A stretch of 64,000 bases of DNA, taken from assembly GCF_030269325.1 (NCBI RefSeq), contig NZ_BSTD01000007.1, positions 496,001 through 560,000 of the forward strand. The letters run 5' to 3'. The translations under genes were made by a program, and so were the position numbers. Below the pieces are notes generated by a model. It was not told the origin of the DNA, did no database searches, and worked only from the letters and a program-made list of their open reading frames with translations. Positions 1 through 8,900 of the stretch are shown here, piece by piece (the stretch's first letter is position 1; the number at the start of each line of letters is the position of its first letter). The stretch is from Amycolatopsis sp. NBRC 101858 (GTDB lineage Bacteria > Actinomycetota > Actinomycetes > Mycobacteriales > Pseudonocardiaceae).

Positions 1-157
1 CGGGCTGGTGAAACGCGGCCGGGACGCCCAGCGGCGGCCGTGCCACCTGGTGGCCGAACCGCTCAAAGCCGCCACCGCCTGGCTGGCCGGCTACCGGGAC
101 TATTGGGAAGCCAGCTACCGGCAGCTCGACGACCTGCTGAAGGACCTGCAGCCATGA
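1..157 (+). CDS. ArsR-family transcriptional regulator, C-terminal fragment (5' end outside window)
   Basis: The frame beginning at base 2 is open to a TGA at 155-157 and encodes about 51 residues. It reads GLVKRGRDAQRRPCHL, then EPLKAATAWLAGYRDYWE and LDDLLKDLQP. This is the usual end of ArsR regulators whose last helices pair the dimer. The winged-helix DNA-binding part lies off the left edge. Its stop overlaps the ATG of the SRPBCC gene (ATGA), so the two are translationally coupled. ArsR-SRPBCC pairs are a common actinobacterial arrangement in which the regulator controls the adjacent AHSA1-type gene; that regulation is inferred. Confidence 0.8.
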   Translation, partial: GLVKRGRDAQRRPCHLVAEPLKAATAWLAGYRDYWEASYRQLDDLLKDLQP

Positions 158-642
158 CGCTCCCGGGCCTTCAGGTCACCGAAGCGGGCGACACCGGGCT
201 CGTGCTCACCCGGTCCTTCGCCGCTCCCGCCCACCTCGTCTTCGCCGCCCTCACCCAGCCCGACCTGCTGCGCCGCTGGCACGGCGCCCGCGGCTGGCAC
301 CTGACCGGCTGCGAAGTCGACCTGCGGCCCGGGGGTGCCTGGCGGTTCGTCTCCCACGGGCCCGGCGGCGCGGAAATGGAGATGTACGGCGAATTCCGCG
401 AAGTCGAGCCGCCCGCGCGGCTCGTGCAGACCGAGATCCACCGCGGCTGGCCCGAAGGCGCCGCGCTCGTCACCACCGTCCTGGCCGAGGCCGATGGCCA
501 CACCACCATGACCGTCACCGTGCGGTACCCGTCACCGGAAATCCGCGACCAGGTCGTGCGCACCCCGATGCGACGCGGGGCCGGCGAATCCTACGACCGC
601 CTCAGTTCCCTGCTCGACCACGAGAAACGAGACCACTCATGA
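154..642 (+). CDS. SRPBCC (AHSA1-like) domain protein
   Basis: 162 residues in a START-like ligand-binding fold. The family signature is visible: SFAAPAHLVFAALTQPDLLRRWHG near the N-terminus, a GGAWRFV beta strand, then YGEFREVEPPARLVQTE in the middle. I chose the ATG at 154 because it overlaps the upstream ArsR stop as ATGA; an open frame extends upstream to 40 but lies within the ArsR coding region. The stop overlaps the start of the next gene by four bases. Members bind small hydrophobic ligands or act as Hsp90 co-chaperone-like proteins. The substrate cannot be read from sequence. Family call is secure, role is unknown. Confidence 0.85.
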   Translation: MTLPGLQVTEAGDTGLVLTRSFAAPAHLVFAALTQPDLLRRWHGARGWHLTGCEVDLRPGGAWRFVSHGPGGAEMEMYGEFREVEPPARLVQTEIHRGWPEGAALVTTVLAEADGHTTMTVTVRYPSPEIRDQVVRTPMRRGAGESYDRLSSLLDHEKRDHS

Positions 643-1088
643 GCGACAACGTCTTCGAGATCCCCGACGCTTCCGAGGTCGTCAACGCCCCCGGCAACCC
701 GCCCGTGCCCCCGGGCGCGTTCCTGCTCGAACTCGTCCCGGTGCCGGTCTCGGACCTCGACCGGGCCATCGCCTTCTACCGGGACCAGGCCGGCTTCGCC
801 CTCGACGTCGACGTCCGCCCGGCCGAGGGCGTCCGCATCGTGCAGCTCACCCCGCCCGGCTCGGCCTGCTCGATCTCCCTCACCGAAGGCGTCCAGCCGC
901 TCGCCCTGCCGCCGGGCGCGATGCGCGGGCTGCACCTGGTGGTCGCCGACATCGAGCAGGCACGCACCCAGCTCGTCGAGCGCGGGGTCGAGGTCGGTCC
1001 CGTCGAAGACATGGGCGGCGTGCTCTACGCCTACTTCGCCGACCCGGACGGCAACACCTGGTGCCTGCAGCACATGCCCTGGCGCTGA
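639..1088 (+). CDS. VOC-family (glyoxalase/bleomycin-resistance-fold) protein
   Basis: 149 residues with a single VOC module: LVPVPVSDLDRAIAFYRDQAGF opens the first beta-alpha-beta unit and DPDGNTWCLQHMPWR closes the second. The FADPDGN motif near the C-terminus is the classical glyoxalase-like ending. It is the third gene of the ArsR-SRPBCC-VOC set, with an ATGA overlap to the SRPBCC gene, so all three are probably on one transcript. The 3' end converges on the esterase gene with only seven bases between them. Possible roles are dioxygenase, isomerase or drug sequestration; none can be chosen from sequence. Confidence 0.85.
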   Translation: MSDNVFEIPDASEVVNAPGNPPVPPGAFLLELVPVPVSDLDRAIAFYRDQAGFALDVDVRPAEGVRIVQLTPPGSACSISLTEGVQPLALPPGAMRGLHLVVADIEQARTQLVERGVEVGPVEDMGGVLYAYFADPDGNTWCLQHMPWR

Positions 1089-1095
1089 CGCGCCG

Positions 1096-2007
1096 TCACC
1101 CGCTCACCGCGCGTTCGACGTGCAGGGCCAGGAACGCGTACACCCGCCGGACCAGCTCGGGTTCTCCGCCCATGAGGTCGTACCCGTGGTCGACGCCGCG
1201 GATGTCGTAGTGCTCCACCAGCGCACCGGCCTCCGCGAGCTTGCCGGCGTAGGTGACGGCTTCGGCGCGCAGCCGGTCGTGCTCGCAGGTGATCACCAGT
1301 GCGGGCGCGATACCCGCCAGGCCGTCACCGTTGCTCCCCCACGCCGGCGACGCCAGCGGGTCCGTGCGACGGGCGGCGTCGGGGATGTAGGCGGTGTCGA
1401 AGACCTCCCCCATCCACGGCCGGATCACGACGCCCGGCGACGCGGGTTTCGCCGCGGCCGGGGTGACCAGGTCGAGCGGCGGGTAGTGCAGCACCTGCAC
1501 CGCGATCTCCGGCCCGCCCTCGCGCAGCGCGAGCCGGGACGCCGCGGCCGCCAGTGAGCCGCCGGCGCTCTGCCCGCCGACGCACAGCCGTGCGCCCGCC
1601 CACTCCCGCTCGGGCGCGGCCGCCCACGCCAGCGCGTCGAAGACCTGTTCGCACGGCACGGGAAACCGCCGCGCCGGCGCGAGCGCGTAGTCGACGTTGA
1701 CCACGAACACCCCGGCGTGCTCGGCGAGGTACCGGCACAGCGGGTCGTCCCCGATCGGGCCGCCCACCACGAACCCGCCGCCGTGGGCGTTGACGTACAC
1801 ACCTTTCGCCGGAACGCCTTCCCGCGGGCGGTAGAGGGTGGCGGGCATCGGCCCGTGCCGGGTCGGCACCGCGATTTCCGTGGTACGGCCGGGAATCTCG
1901 GGGAACAGCGGCCGCGGTTTGAGCGCGCGGGCGGCGGCCGCCCCCATCAGGCGGGCCACGCCGTCGGCGACGAACGGCTTCGACAGGATCGACACGGGCG
2001 ACCTCAC
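1096..2007 (-). CDS. Alpha/beta hydrolase of the hormone-sensitive-lipase (HSL/GDXG) type
   Basis: 303 residues. The oxyanion motif HGGG is at about residues 75-78 and the nucleophile elbow GQSAG at 145-149 (Ser147). Asp244 in CEHDRL and His274 in GVDHGY complete the triad. These are the landmarks of the HSL family, whose members hydrolyse short acyl esters. It is the last gene of a five-gene minus-strand operon, and its start overlaps the DUF3237 stop as ATGA. In a cluster with a flavin monooxygenase and a VOC protein it may cleave an ester or lactone made from an aromatic or polyketide-like compound. That pathway role is inferred. Confidence 0.88.
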   Translation of the reverse strand: MRSPVSILSKPFVADGVARLMGAAAARALKPRPLFPEIPGRTTEIAVPTRHGPMPATLYRPREGVPAKGVYVNAHGGGFVVGGPIGDDPLCRYLAEHAGVFVVNVDYALAPARRFPVPCEQVFDALAWAAAPEREWAGARLCVGGQSAGGSLAAAASRLALREGGPEIAVQVLHYPPLDLVTPAAAKPASPGVVIRPWMGEVFDTAYIPDAARRTDPLASPAWGSNGDGLAGIAPALVITCEHDRLRAEAVTYAGKLAEAGALVEHYDIRGVDHGYDLMGGEPELVRRVYAFLALHVERAVSG

Positions 2008-2435
2008 TTCACGCGGACCTGGTGGAACTCCAGCGAAACCCCGAGCGGCCGGGCGTCTTCCAGCCGCGGGACGAGCGTGCCGACGAGAACGGCGTCGTTC
2101 AGCCAGGAGTACGGGCCTTCGGGCGCTTCGATGCGCGGGGTCGTGACGATCCCCTGCGCGGTGAAGGCGCCGGTGTTGGTCACCGTGAGCACGACGCCGT
2201 CGTCGGTGCGGATGAGGTACTGCGCCGTCACGACCGCGACGCCGTCGCCGCGCACGACACTCCAGTCCGCGCCGATGCCGAGCACTTCTCCGGTGATCCG
2301 CGGGCCGGTGACGGTGCCGCCGGTGATCGGGATGACCCGGCGGTGCCCGGCCGGTGTCATCCCGGCGTCGATCGGTTCGGAGATCCGGACTTCCAGCCGG
2401 GCCACCAGGTCCATCGCGAGTTCGGGGTGGGTCAT
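2004..2435 (-). CDS. DUF3237 domain-containing protein
   Basis: 143 residues matching the DUF3237 family along its length: an opening beta strand LVARLEVRISEP, then ITGGTVTGPRITGEVLGIGADW, and a central YLIRTDDGVVLTVTNTG. This family forms a lipocalin-like small barrel and often accompanies aromatic-degradation or ester-hydrolase genes; no enzymatic reaction is established. It overlaps both neighbours by four bases (TetR upstream, HSL esterase downstream), so it is translated as part of the operon. No signal peptide or membrane segment is visible. Confidence 0.85.
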   Translation of the reverse strand: MTHPELAMDLVARLEVRISEPIDAGMTPAGHRRVIPITGGTVTGPRITGEVLGIGADWSVVRGDGVAVVTAQYLIRTDDGVVLTVTNTGAFTAQGIVTTPRIEAPEGPYSWLNDAVLVGTLVPRLEDARPLGVSLEFHQVRVK

Positions 2436-3007
2436 CGGTCCCCTTCCGGAAGTCCGCCGAGGGTGTGCATGAGCCGGACGAGGCGGTTGGTCAGCTTTTC
2501 GGGATCGAGGGGGTCTTCGTCGCCGAGCAGCCAGGCGTTGATCAGCGCGCCGGCGCCGCCGGTGAGGAACACCGCGAGGTCGTCCGCCGTCGCGGCGGGC
2601 ACCTGGTCACCGAAGAGCGCCCGGACCACCTGGCGGTTGCCCGGGGCGAGCAGCTCGGTCAGGGCGGTGGTCAGCGCGAAGGCGCACGGGCCGGTGAGCA
2701 GGGCGCGGTAGAACGCGCGGTGGGCGGCGAAGTGCCGGGCCGTGGCGAGCACGGCGGCCCGGCCCGACTGCTCGCCGAGCACCAGTTCCCGCCGGGCGAG
2801 GTCGGTCGCCGCGGCGACCAGCAGCGCGTCCCGGTCGGCGAAGTGCAGGTAGACGAGCTGCCGGCTGACCCCGGCGGCTTCGGCGAGGTCGGTGACCGGG
2901 ACGTTCGCGCTGCCGCGCCCGGACACCAGCTCGACCGCGGCCGCGAACAGCGCCGCGCGCGAACGCACGGCGCGCAGTTCGCGCCCGTCGGTGGTGCCGA
3001 TGCTCAC
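2432..3007 (-). CDS. TetR-family transcriptional regulator (internal to operon)
   Basis: 191 residues with an N-terminal helix-turn-helix: LFAAAVELVSGRGSANVPV, then DLAEAAGVSRQLVYLHFADRDALL. I chose the GTG at 3007 because no ATG fits and it lies just downstream of a dyad. It sits inside the operon, 20 bases below the VOC gene and overlapping the DUF3237 gene by four bases. The short gap carries the imperfect dyad TTGACACCTGTCTA on the minus strand, which may be its own operator. The operon thus has two TetR regulators, one internal and one divergent at 5204. The ligand is unknown. Confidence 0.85.
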   Translation of the reverse strand: MSIGTTDGRELRAVRSRAALFAAAVELVSGRGSANVPVTDLAEAAGVSRQLVYLHFADRDALLVAAATDLARRELVLGEQSGRAAVLATARHFAAHRAFYRALLTGPCAFALTTALTELLAPGNRQVVRALFGDQVPAATADDLAVFLTGGAGALINAWLLGDEDPLDPEKLTNRLVRLMHTLGGLPEGDR

Positions 3008-3015
3008 GTGAACTT

Positions 3016-3032
3016 TATAGACAGGTGTCAAA
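3016..3032 (-). promoter_or_regulatory. Candidate operator between VOC and TetR genes
   Basis: The minus strand reads TTGACACCTGTCTATAA across this gap, with TGACA and TGTCT as inverted half-sites. It lies 9 bases above the TetR GTG start and overlaps the VOC stop codon. A short dyad at an autoregulatory position is typical for TetR proteins, but the arms are short and the repeat is imperfect. Confidence 0.3.
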
Positions 3033-3909
3033 GAACTGGCAAGAGCCGGCCCGCGGTGAACCGCAGCAGGTTTCCCGACGGGTCCCGCACCCGCAGCACG
3101 TCCGCCGCAAGCTCGTGCGGGTAGCCCGCCGCGGCGAGCCGCCCGGCCAGCTCGCGCACGTCGGCCGCCTCGGGGAGCACCAGGTCGACGCCGACGAGGT
3201 GGGCACTGTCCTCGGGCACGGGCGCACCCCCGTCCGGGCTGAACCGGTTGGTGAAGACCAGCAGCGCGCGGTGCTCGACGACCCCGACCGCCAGGAACAT
3301 GGTTCCCAAGCGGCCTTCGACGGCGAAGCCGAGCAGGTCGCAGTAGAAAGGCTCCGTGGCCGCCAGCTCCGGGTCGGTCACCTTGAGCTGGACGTGCCCG
3401 AGCTCGGTGCCCGCCGGCAGGCCGTCGAACGGCCGGTCCCAGCCGGGTTCGCCGGAGAAGTCCGTCATCGCCAAGGGATCGGCGACGAGCACCGGCCGGC
3501 CGTCCTGCCAGCGCCACTCCTCCCGCGGCCGGGCGGAGGTGACTTCGACGCAGTGACCGTCCGGGTCCACGACGTAGCACGAGCGCGCGACGACGTGATC
3601 GGTCAGCTGGAATCCGGTGTGCCGGGCCGTGTAGTGCCGGACGAACCGGGCCAGGTCCGCCGGGGTGGGCACTTGCGGCGCGAAGTGGCTGAGCCCGCTG
3701 CTCGACGACGGCGGCGGCTCCGCACCGGGGCGCTCGCGCAGGACGACGAACGCACGCCCCGGCACGCCCAGCCGGGCACCGTCTCCGTCGCGGTCGAGCA
3801 AGCGCAGGCCGATGTCGCGCGTGTAGTACTCCACGCTGCGGCCGAGGTCGGCGACCGTCAGTTCGACGGCGCCCAGGGCCAGGTCCCGGTCCATCCGATG
3901 TTCCTTCAT
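3028..3909 (-). CDS. Two-module VOC protein, extradiol (catechol 2,3-) dioxygenase-like
   Basis: 293 residues with two VOC modules, at about 8-130 (AVELTVADLGRSVEYYTRDI to YVVDPDGHCVEV) and 165-288 (LGHVQLKVTDPELAATEPFY to LRVRDPSGNLLRF). The layout resembles CatE-type dioxygenases, with candidate metal ligands His in LGHVQLKV and Glu in HCVEV. The ATG at 3909 overlaps the flavin monooxygenase stop as ATGA. A downstream Met (MDRDL, 3894) is an alternative start. Being co-transcribed with a flavin hydroxylase, ring cleavage of a hydroxylated aromatic is a reasonable guess. Confidence 0.85.
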   Translation of the reverse strand: MKEHRMDRDLALGAVELTVADLGRSVEYYTRDIGLRLLDRDGDGARLGVPGRAFVVLRERPGAEPPPSSSSGLSHFAPQVPTPADLARFVRHYTARHTGFQLTDHVVARSCYVVDPDGHCVEVTSARPREEWRWQDGRPVLVADPLAMTDFSGEPGWDRPFDGLPAGTELGHVQLKVTDPELAATEPFYCDLLGFAVEGRLGTMFLAVGVVEHRALLVFTNRFSPDGGAPVPEDSAHLVGVDLVLPEAADVRELAGRLAAAGYPHELAADVLRVRDPSGNLLRFTAGRLLPVL

Positions 3910-5084
3910 TTCGCGCGGCTCCCCGCCGCGAACACGCGCTCGAACGGCCGGGTCAGCCGCGAAACGAGGCCCATGGCCCGGAAGAACCAGATGATCTTCC
4001 GCGGCGGCCCGTCGGCGAACATGAGGTCGAGGCCCTTTTGCGACGCGGCCGCGGACTTGGCGGCCCGGGGGAACATCTTCTTTTCGTAGACCGCGAGCGC
4101 GGTGTCGAGGTCGTCGTGCTCCAGGATCGCCCGGGCGAGATCGGCTCCGTCGATCAGCGCGAGGTTGGCTCCTTCGCCGGCGAACGGCGACATGAGGTGC
4201 GCGGCGTCGCCGACGACCGTCACCCCGGGGACCCGGTCCCAGGTGAGCCCGATCGGCAGGGCGTGGATCGGACGCGGCCGGATCGTGTCGTCGCAGTCGC
4301 GGATCAACCCGGTCAGGGACGGATCCCAGTCGGGAAACCGGCTCAGCAACGCCTCGCGGGCCTCAGCCGGGGACTCCCAGTCGATCCCGCCGGCGGAGAC
4401 CCAGTCTTCGGGGACGCGGAAGCCGCAGCCGAGGGCGATGGTGTCCCCGCCGTGCCCGCCGAGGTACTTGCCGTCCGAGAGCGCGAAAAGGCTGCCCCGG
4501 CCGGTCAGGGCGAGCGCGTCCGGGTGCGCGGTGGCCGCGTCGGAGAGCCGGATCTCGACGATGGTGATCCCGGTGTAGGCGGGCTTGACCGGCGTCAGCA
4601 GGGCCCGGACCTTCGACCACGCGCCGTCGGCTCCGACGACCAGATCGGCACGCACCCCGCTGCCGTCGGCGAACTCCAGTCCGGGCCCCGGCCCCGCGGC
4701 GACGACCTTGCGTCCCCAGGCGACGGTGCCCGGCTCGAGCGAGTCGATGAGCAGCTGCCGCAAGGCTTTCCGGTCGATCTCCGGCCGGCCGTTGCCGCCG
4801 GGCGGCTCCCGGTGGTCGACGTGGACCCGGGCGTTCTTGTCGAGCACGCGGACGGCTTCCCCGCCGGCGTGCGTGCGTTCGCGGAACGCCTCGAGCAGGC
4901 CGGCCTCGGCGAGCGCGACCTGCCCGGTGTCGGCGTGGATGTCGAGCGAACCGCCCTGCTGACGGGCGGCGGCCGTCGCATCCGCTTCGTAGACGGTGAC
5001 GGCCCTCCCGTTGCGCTGGAGGATTCGCGCGCAGGCCAGTCCGCTCAGGCCTGCGCCGACGATCGCGATGCTGGGTGTCGGCAT
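3906..5084 (-). CDS. FAD-dependent monooxygenase, TetX-like
   Basis: 392 residues. An N-terminal Rossmann motif IAIVGAGLSGLACARIL is followed by GGSLDIHADTGQVAL (residues about 44-58), a TetX-type signature. The second FAD motif is VTVVGDAAHLMSPFAGEGAN near residue 290. The ATG at 5084 has GGAGAG nine bases upstream; the frame stays open to 5420 but runs through the promoter and the divergent TetR gene. First gene of the five-gene operon. TetX proteins hydroxylate tetracyclines, while most actinobacterial relatives act on unknown aromatic substrates. The drug-inactivation role should not be assumed. Confidence 0.88.
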   Translation of the reverse strand: MPTPSIAIVGAGLSGLACARILQRNGRAVTVYEADATAAARQQGGSLDIHADTGQVALAEAGLLEAFRERTHAGGEAVRVLDKNARVHVDHREPPGGNGRPEIDRKALRQLLIDSLEPGTVAWGRKVVAAGPGPGLEFADGSGVRADLVVGADGAWSKVRALLTPVKPAYTGITIVEIRLSDAATAHPDALALTGRGSLFALSDGKYLGGHGGDTIALGCGFRVPEDWVSAGGIDWESPAEAREALLSRFPDWDPSLTGLIRDCDDTIRPRPIHALPIGLTWDRVPGVTVVGDAAHLMSPFAGEGANLALIDGADLARAILEHDDLDTALAVYEKKMFPRAAKSAAASQKGLDLMFADGPPRKIIWFFRAMGLVSRLTRPFERVFAAGSRAK

Positions 5085-5124
5085 GGGTTCAGCTCTCCGT
5101 TCGTCCGGTACGGCACTGACGAAG

Positions 5125-5195
5125 GGTATTCGTCTAGAACACCGTTCGTCAAGGAATCGACCGTGATTTGACGAACGGTGTTCGTGACGAATACC
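5125..5195. promoter_or_regulatory. Two near-identical divergent promoter/operator arms
   Basis: Bases 5125-5152 and 5168-5195 form an inverted repeat with 28-base arms (26 matching) around a 15-base spacer. Each arm reads TTGACGAACGGTGTTC, two variable bases, then GACGAATACC in the direction of its own gene. The plus arm contains the perfect palindrome ACGAAC-GGT-GTTCGT (5171-5185), sited between a -35-like TTGACG (5168-5173) and a -10-like region near 5190-5196. The minus arm repeats this toward the flavin monooxygenase. Each gene thus seems to have its own promoter with the same TetR operator inside it. Confidence 0.7.
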
Positions 5196-5203
5196 GTCGG
5201 CCG

Positions 5204-5878
5204 ATGCCGTCCCGCGACCCTTTCCGCGCATCGCACGTAGCGAGCCGCCGCAACCGGCCGGCCAAGCCCCCGCTGAGCCGCGACGCGATCGTCGCGGAGG
5301 CGCTGCGCCAGATTTCGCAGGACGGCGGCGGGATGAGCCTGCGCAAGATCGCCACGGCACTCGACACGGGCCCGGCTTCGCTCTACGCCTACGTCGACGA
5401 CCTGAGCGAGCTGCAGGCACTGGTCCTCGACCACGCGCTGGACGAGGTCACCGTCGGCGCGGCCGGCGAGCCGTGGCGCGCCCGGCTCGAGCGGCTTCTT
5501 CGTTCCTACGCGGAGGTTCTGGCGAAGAGCCCCGCCCTTGCCCAGCTGGCCTTCCAGACGGTCGCCGTGGGACCCAACGCGCTGCGCATCGCCGAAGCCC
5601 TCCTCGAGATCCTGGACGAAGCCGGCGTCGAGCCGGCGACCGCCGCGTGGGCCATCGACATGCTGACGATGTCGATGGCCGCGGCCGCGGCGGGCCACGC
5701 CTACGGCCTGGACCCCGCCGCGCCGGACAGCCCGGTCGCCCAGGCGGTCGACCGGGTGTCGGCGGACGAGTACCCCCGTGTGCACGCGGCCCGGGCGGAC
5801 ATCATGTCCGGCACCGGGGACGAGCGGTTCGCCTGGTCGGTGGACGTCCTGATCCGCGGCATCCTCGCGCGCCCCTGA
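5204..5878 (+). CDS. TetR-family transcriptional regulator, divergent from the monooxygenase operon
   Basis: 224 residues. The helix-turn-helix is at about residues 35-70 (LRQISQDGGGMSLRKIATAL, then DTGPASLYAYVDDLSELQAL). The long basic N-terminal arm RASHVASRRNRPAKPPLSRD precedes it. I chose the ATG at 5204; a TTG at 5168 is in frame but falls in the -35 element. With -35 at 5168 and -10 near 5191 the transcript would begin at about 5203, so the mRNA is probably leaderless. It most likely represses itself and the 5084-1096 operon through the repeated palindrome between them. Confidence 0.87.
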   Translation: MPSRDPFRASHVASRRNRPAKPPLSRDAIVAEALRQISQDGGGMSLRKIATALDTGPASLYAYVDDLSELQALVLDHALDEVTVGAAGEPWRARLERLLRSYAEVLAKSPALAQLAFQTVAVGPNALRIAEALLEILDEAGVEPATAAWAIDMLTMSMAAAAAGHAYGLDPAAPDSPVAQAVDRVSADEYPRVHAARADIMSGTGDERFAWSVDVLIRGILARP

Positions 5879-5900
5879 CCCGGCGGCCGTTGTCACTTCC

Positions 5901-5949
5901 GGAGAAGCGCTATATCGTTTCTCCATCGCGGCGGGTTGAAACGATTCAA
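5901..5949 (+). promoter_or_regulatory. Candidate operators upstream of the first rhamnosidase
   Basis: Two dyads lie in the 109-base gap. The first, 5901-5924, has arms GGAGAA and TTCTCC flanking GCGCTATATCGT. The second, 5936-5949, is TTGAAACGATTCAA, a LacI-family-like operator with a central CG. It closely matches TTGAAACGTTCCAA at 13428-13441 before the second rhamnosidase gene. No lacI gene is present in the window, so the regulator would act from elsewhere. Confidence 0.5.
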
Positions 5950-5987
5950 GGCCGCGGCCACGCCCTGCGACGACGGAGGACAGTGCG

Positions 5988-8900
5988 ATGAGATCGCGGA
6001 TGACGGGAATCTCGGCCGCACTGGTGGTCGTGCTGGCCATGCCCGTCCTCGGGACGGCCCCGGTGCTGGCCGACCCGGGCACCGTCGCCGGGGCGCGGGA
6101 CCTGCGGCCCGGGGCGCTGACGGTCGAGCACCAGGCGGATCCGCTCGGCATCGACGTCGCCAAGCCCCGGCTCGGCTGGACGCTGAACCCGGACGTGGCC
6201 GGTGGCCGGCAGTCGGCGTACGAGGTGCAGGTGTCCTCGGCGCCGGGGCGGGCGGGCGACGTGTGGGACAGCGGAAGGGTTTCGTCGGCGAAGTCGTTCG
6301 ACGTCGAGTACGCCGGCGCCGCCCTGCGCCCGCGGACCCGGTACTCCTGGCGGGTCCGTGTCTGGGACGCCGATCGGCGGGCGTCGGCGTGGAGCGAAGC
6401 CGCGTGGTTCGAGACCGCTTTCCTGGACGGCAAGGACTTCCAGGGCGACTGGATCGGAGCGCGCGCGGAGCCGGTCACCACCTCGCTGCAGGGAGCGAGC
6501 TGGATCTGGTACCCCCAGGGAAATCCGGCGGACTCCGCGCCGGTCGGCACGCGGTACTTCCGGCGGACGGTCGACCTGCCCGCCGGCGCCCGCGTCACGG
6601 CGGCCCACTTCCAGCTGACCGCCGACGACAGCTTCGTCCTCCACGTCAACGGAAAGCAGGTCGCGGCCTCGCCCCAGGTCGCCGACTCGTGGCGGACGGC
6701 CGTCGACGTCGACCTCACGGCCGAACTGCGTCCCGGGCGCAACGTCCTCGCGATCCAGGCCGCCAACGCCCAACCCGGGCCGTCGGGGCTCGTCGGCAAG
6801 CTGCACCTCGAGACGGCGGACGCGAGCCCGGCCGACATCGTCACCGACACCGCGTGGAAGGTGTCCGACACGGACACCCCGGGGTGGCGGCAACCGGACT
6901 TCGACGACTCGGCGTGGCCGGCGTCGCTGGTGGCCGCCGCCTACGGATCGGGCCCCTGGGGAAACTCCGTCACGACGACGACCCCGCCGGAACCGTTGCT
7001 GCGCAAGGACTTCACGGCGAAGAAGCCGATCCGGTCCGCCCGTGCCTACATCGCCGGTCTGGGCTACTACAAGCTCTACCTCAACGGCCGGCGGGTCGGC
7101 GACCACGAGCTCGACCCCGCGTTCACGGTCTACGACAAGACGGACCTCTACGCGACCTACGACGTGACCCAGGCGCTGCGCTCCGGCGACAACGCGATCG
7201 GCGTGAGCCTGGGACGCGGCTACTACGCGATGACCAACCCGGACGAGTGGCTGAGCTCGCCGTGGCACAGCGAGCCGAAGCTGAAGCTCGAGCTCGACAT
7301 CACCTATGCGGACGGGACGAGCGGGCGCGTCGTCAGCGACGGGAGCTGGTCGCTCGCCGACGGTCCCACGACGGCGGAATCCCTGTGGTTCGGCGAAACC
7401 TACGACGCCCGGCTCGCGCAACCGGGCTGGAACGACACCGGGTTCGACGACTCCGGCTGGCGCCCCGCCCGCGTCGTCCCGGCGCCCGCGGGTGCGCTCC
7501 GGGCGCAGTCGTTCCCGCCGATCAAGGTCACCGGCACGCTCCCGGCCACCAAGGTGACCACCCCCGCCCCCGGGACGACGGTGCGCGACTACGGCTCCCC
7601 GACCGCGGGCTGGGCCGGTGTCACCGCGCGCGGACCGGCCGGCGCCACCGTGACGATCACCTACGGCGAGAAGCTGAAAGCCGACGGCACCGTCGACAAC
7701 GTCGGCGGTTTCGGGATGCAGCTGCAGAAGTACGCGTTCATCCTCAAGGGCAGCGGGCCGGAGACGTTCACCCCCAGCTACTCCTACGCCGGCTTCCAGT
7801 ACGTCCAGGTCACCGCACCCGAAGGCGTCACCGTCGATGCGGTGACCGCGCAGCGCGTCCACACCGCGGTCACCAGGACCGGTGCTTTCACCAGCTCGAG
7901 CGACCTGTTCAACCGCTACCACGACGCGCAGGCGAACACGATCCTCAACAACCTGCACTCGGTGCCGACCGACACCCCGATGTACGAAAAGCGGCCCTAC
8001 ACCGCGGATGCCTTCCTGTCCGCCGACTCCGCCGTCGCCAGCTACGACATGCAGGACTTCTACGAGAACTGGCTGCGCGACCACCGGGACGACCAGAACC
8101 CGGACGGGTCGGTCGGCCAGACCGTGCCCGCGACGGTGGGCGGCAAGAAGGTCACCGACCCGGTGTGGTCGGCGAGCTTCGTGCTGATCGCCTGGGACCT
8201 GTACTGGTACTACGGTGACACGCGCGCGCTCGCGGAGAACTACGACGCGATGAAGGCGTGGCTCGGCTTCTACGAACGCGACATCGCCAAGACCGGCAAC
8301 GTCTACACGGGTTTCAGCTACGGCGACTGGCTCGCGCCCGGCGCGGCGAACCCGCCGGAGGGCACCCGGCTCTCCGGCACCGCCTACCTCCACAAGACCG
8401 CCACCACCATGGCCGGGATCGCGCGCGCGTTGGGTCACGGCGCCGATGCCGCGCACTTCGACGCCCTGGCGGGCACGATCGCGAACGCCCTCAACGCGAC
8501 GTTCTTCGACAAGGCGGCCGGTGCCTACTACGACGACCGCGCGGCCGGGTACCGCCAGACGTCCAATCTGCTGCCGCTGAGCTTCGGCATCGTGCCTGAG
8601 GCGGACCGCCCGACCGTCGCCGCCCACCTCGTCCAGGACATCCGGTCGCGCGGTGTCCACCTGAACACCGGCGCGCTGGGCACGAAGCTCATCCTCCCGG
8701 CGCTCACCGACGCCGGCTACGGCGACCTCGCCTACCAGGTGGCGACCAACCCGGCCTACCCCGGCTGGGGCTACTGGTTCCAGGAGCTCGGGGCCACGAC
8801 GATGTGGGAGGAGTGGGGCGCCACCTCACGGTCGCACGACCACGCCTTCCTCGGCACCGTCGACGACTGGCTGTACCAGCGCGTCGCCGGGATCCAGCCG

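Noticed and set aside
3906..5084. A tetracycline resistance gene (tetX)
   Set aside because: Only family resemblance to TetX; most actinobacterial relatives have other substrates and no resistance context is seen.
5168..5203. TTG start for the TetR at 5204
   Set aside because: It lies within the -35 element of the inferred promoter; the ATG at 5204 fits the expected transcript start.
5945..8660. Very long open frames on both strands under the first rhamnosidase
   Set aside because: They are antisense or shifted frames of a high-GC gene; their translations are Arg/Gly/Pro-rich and lack any family motif.
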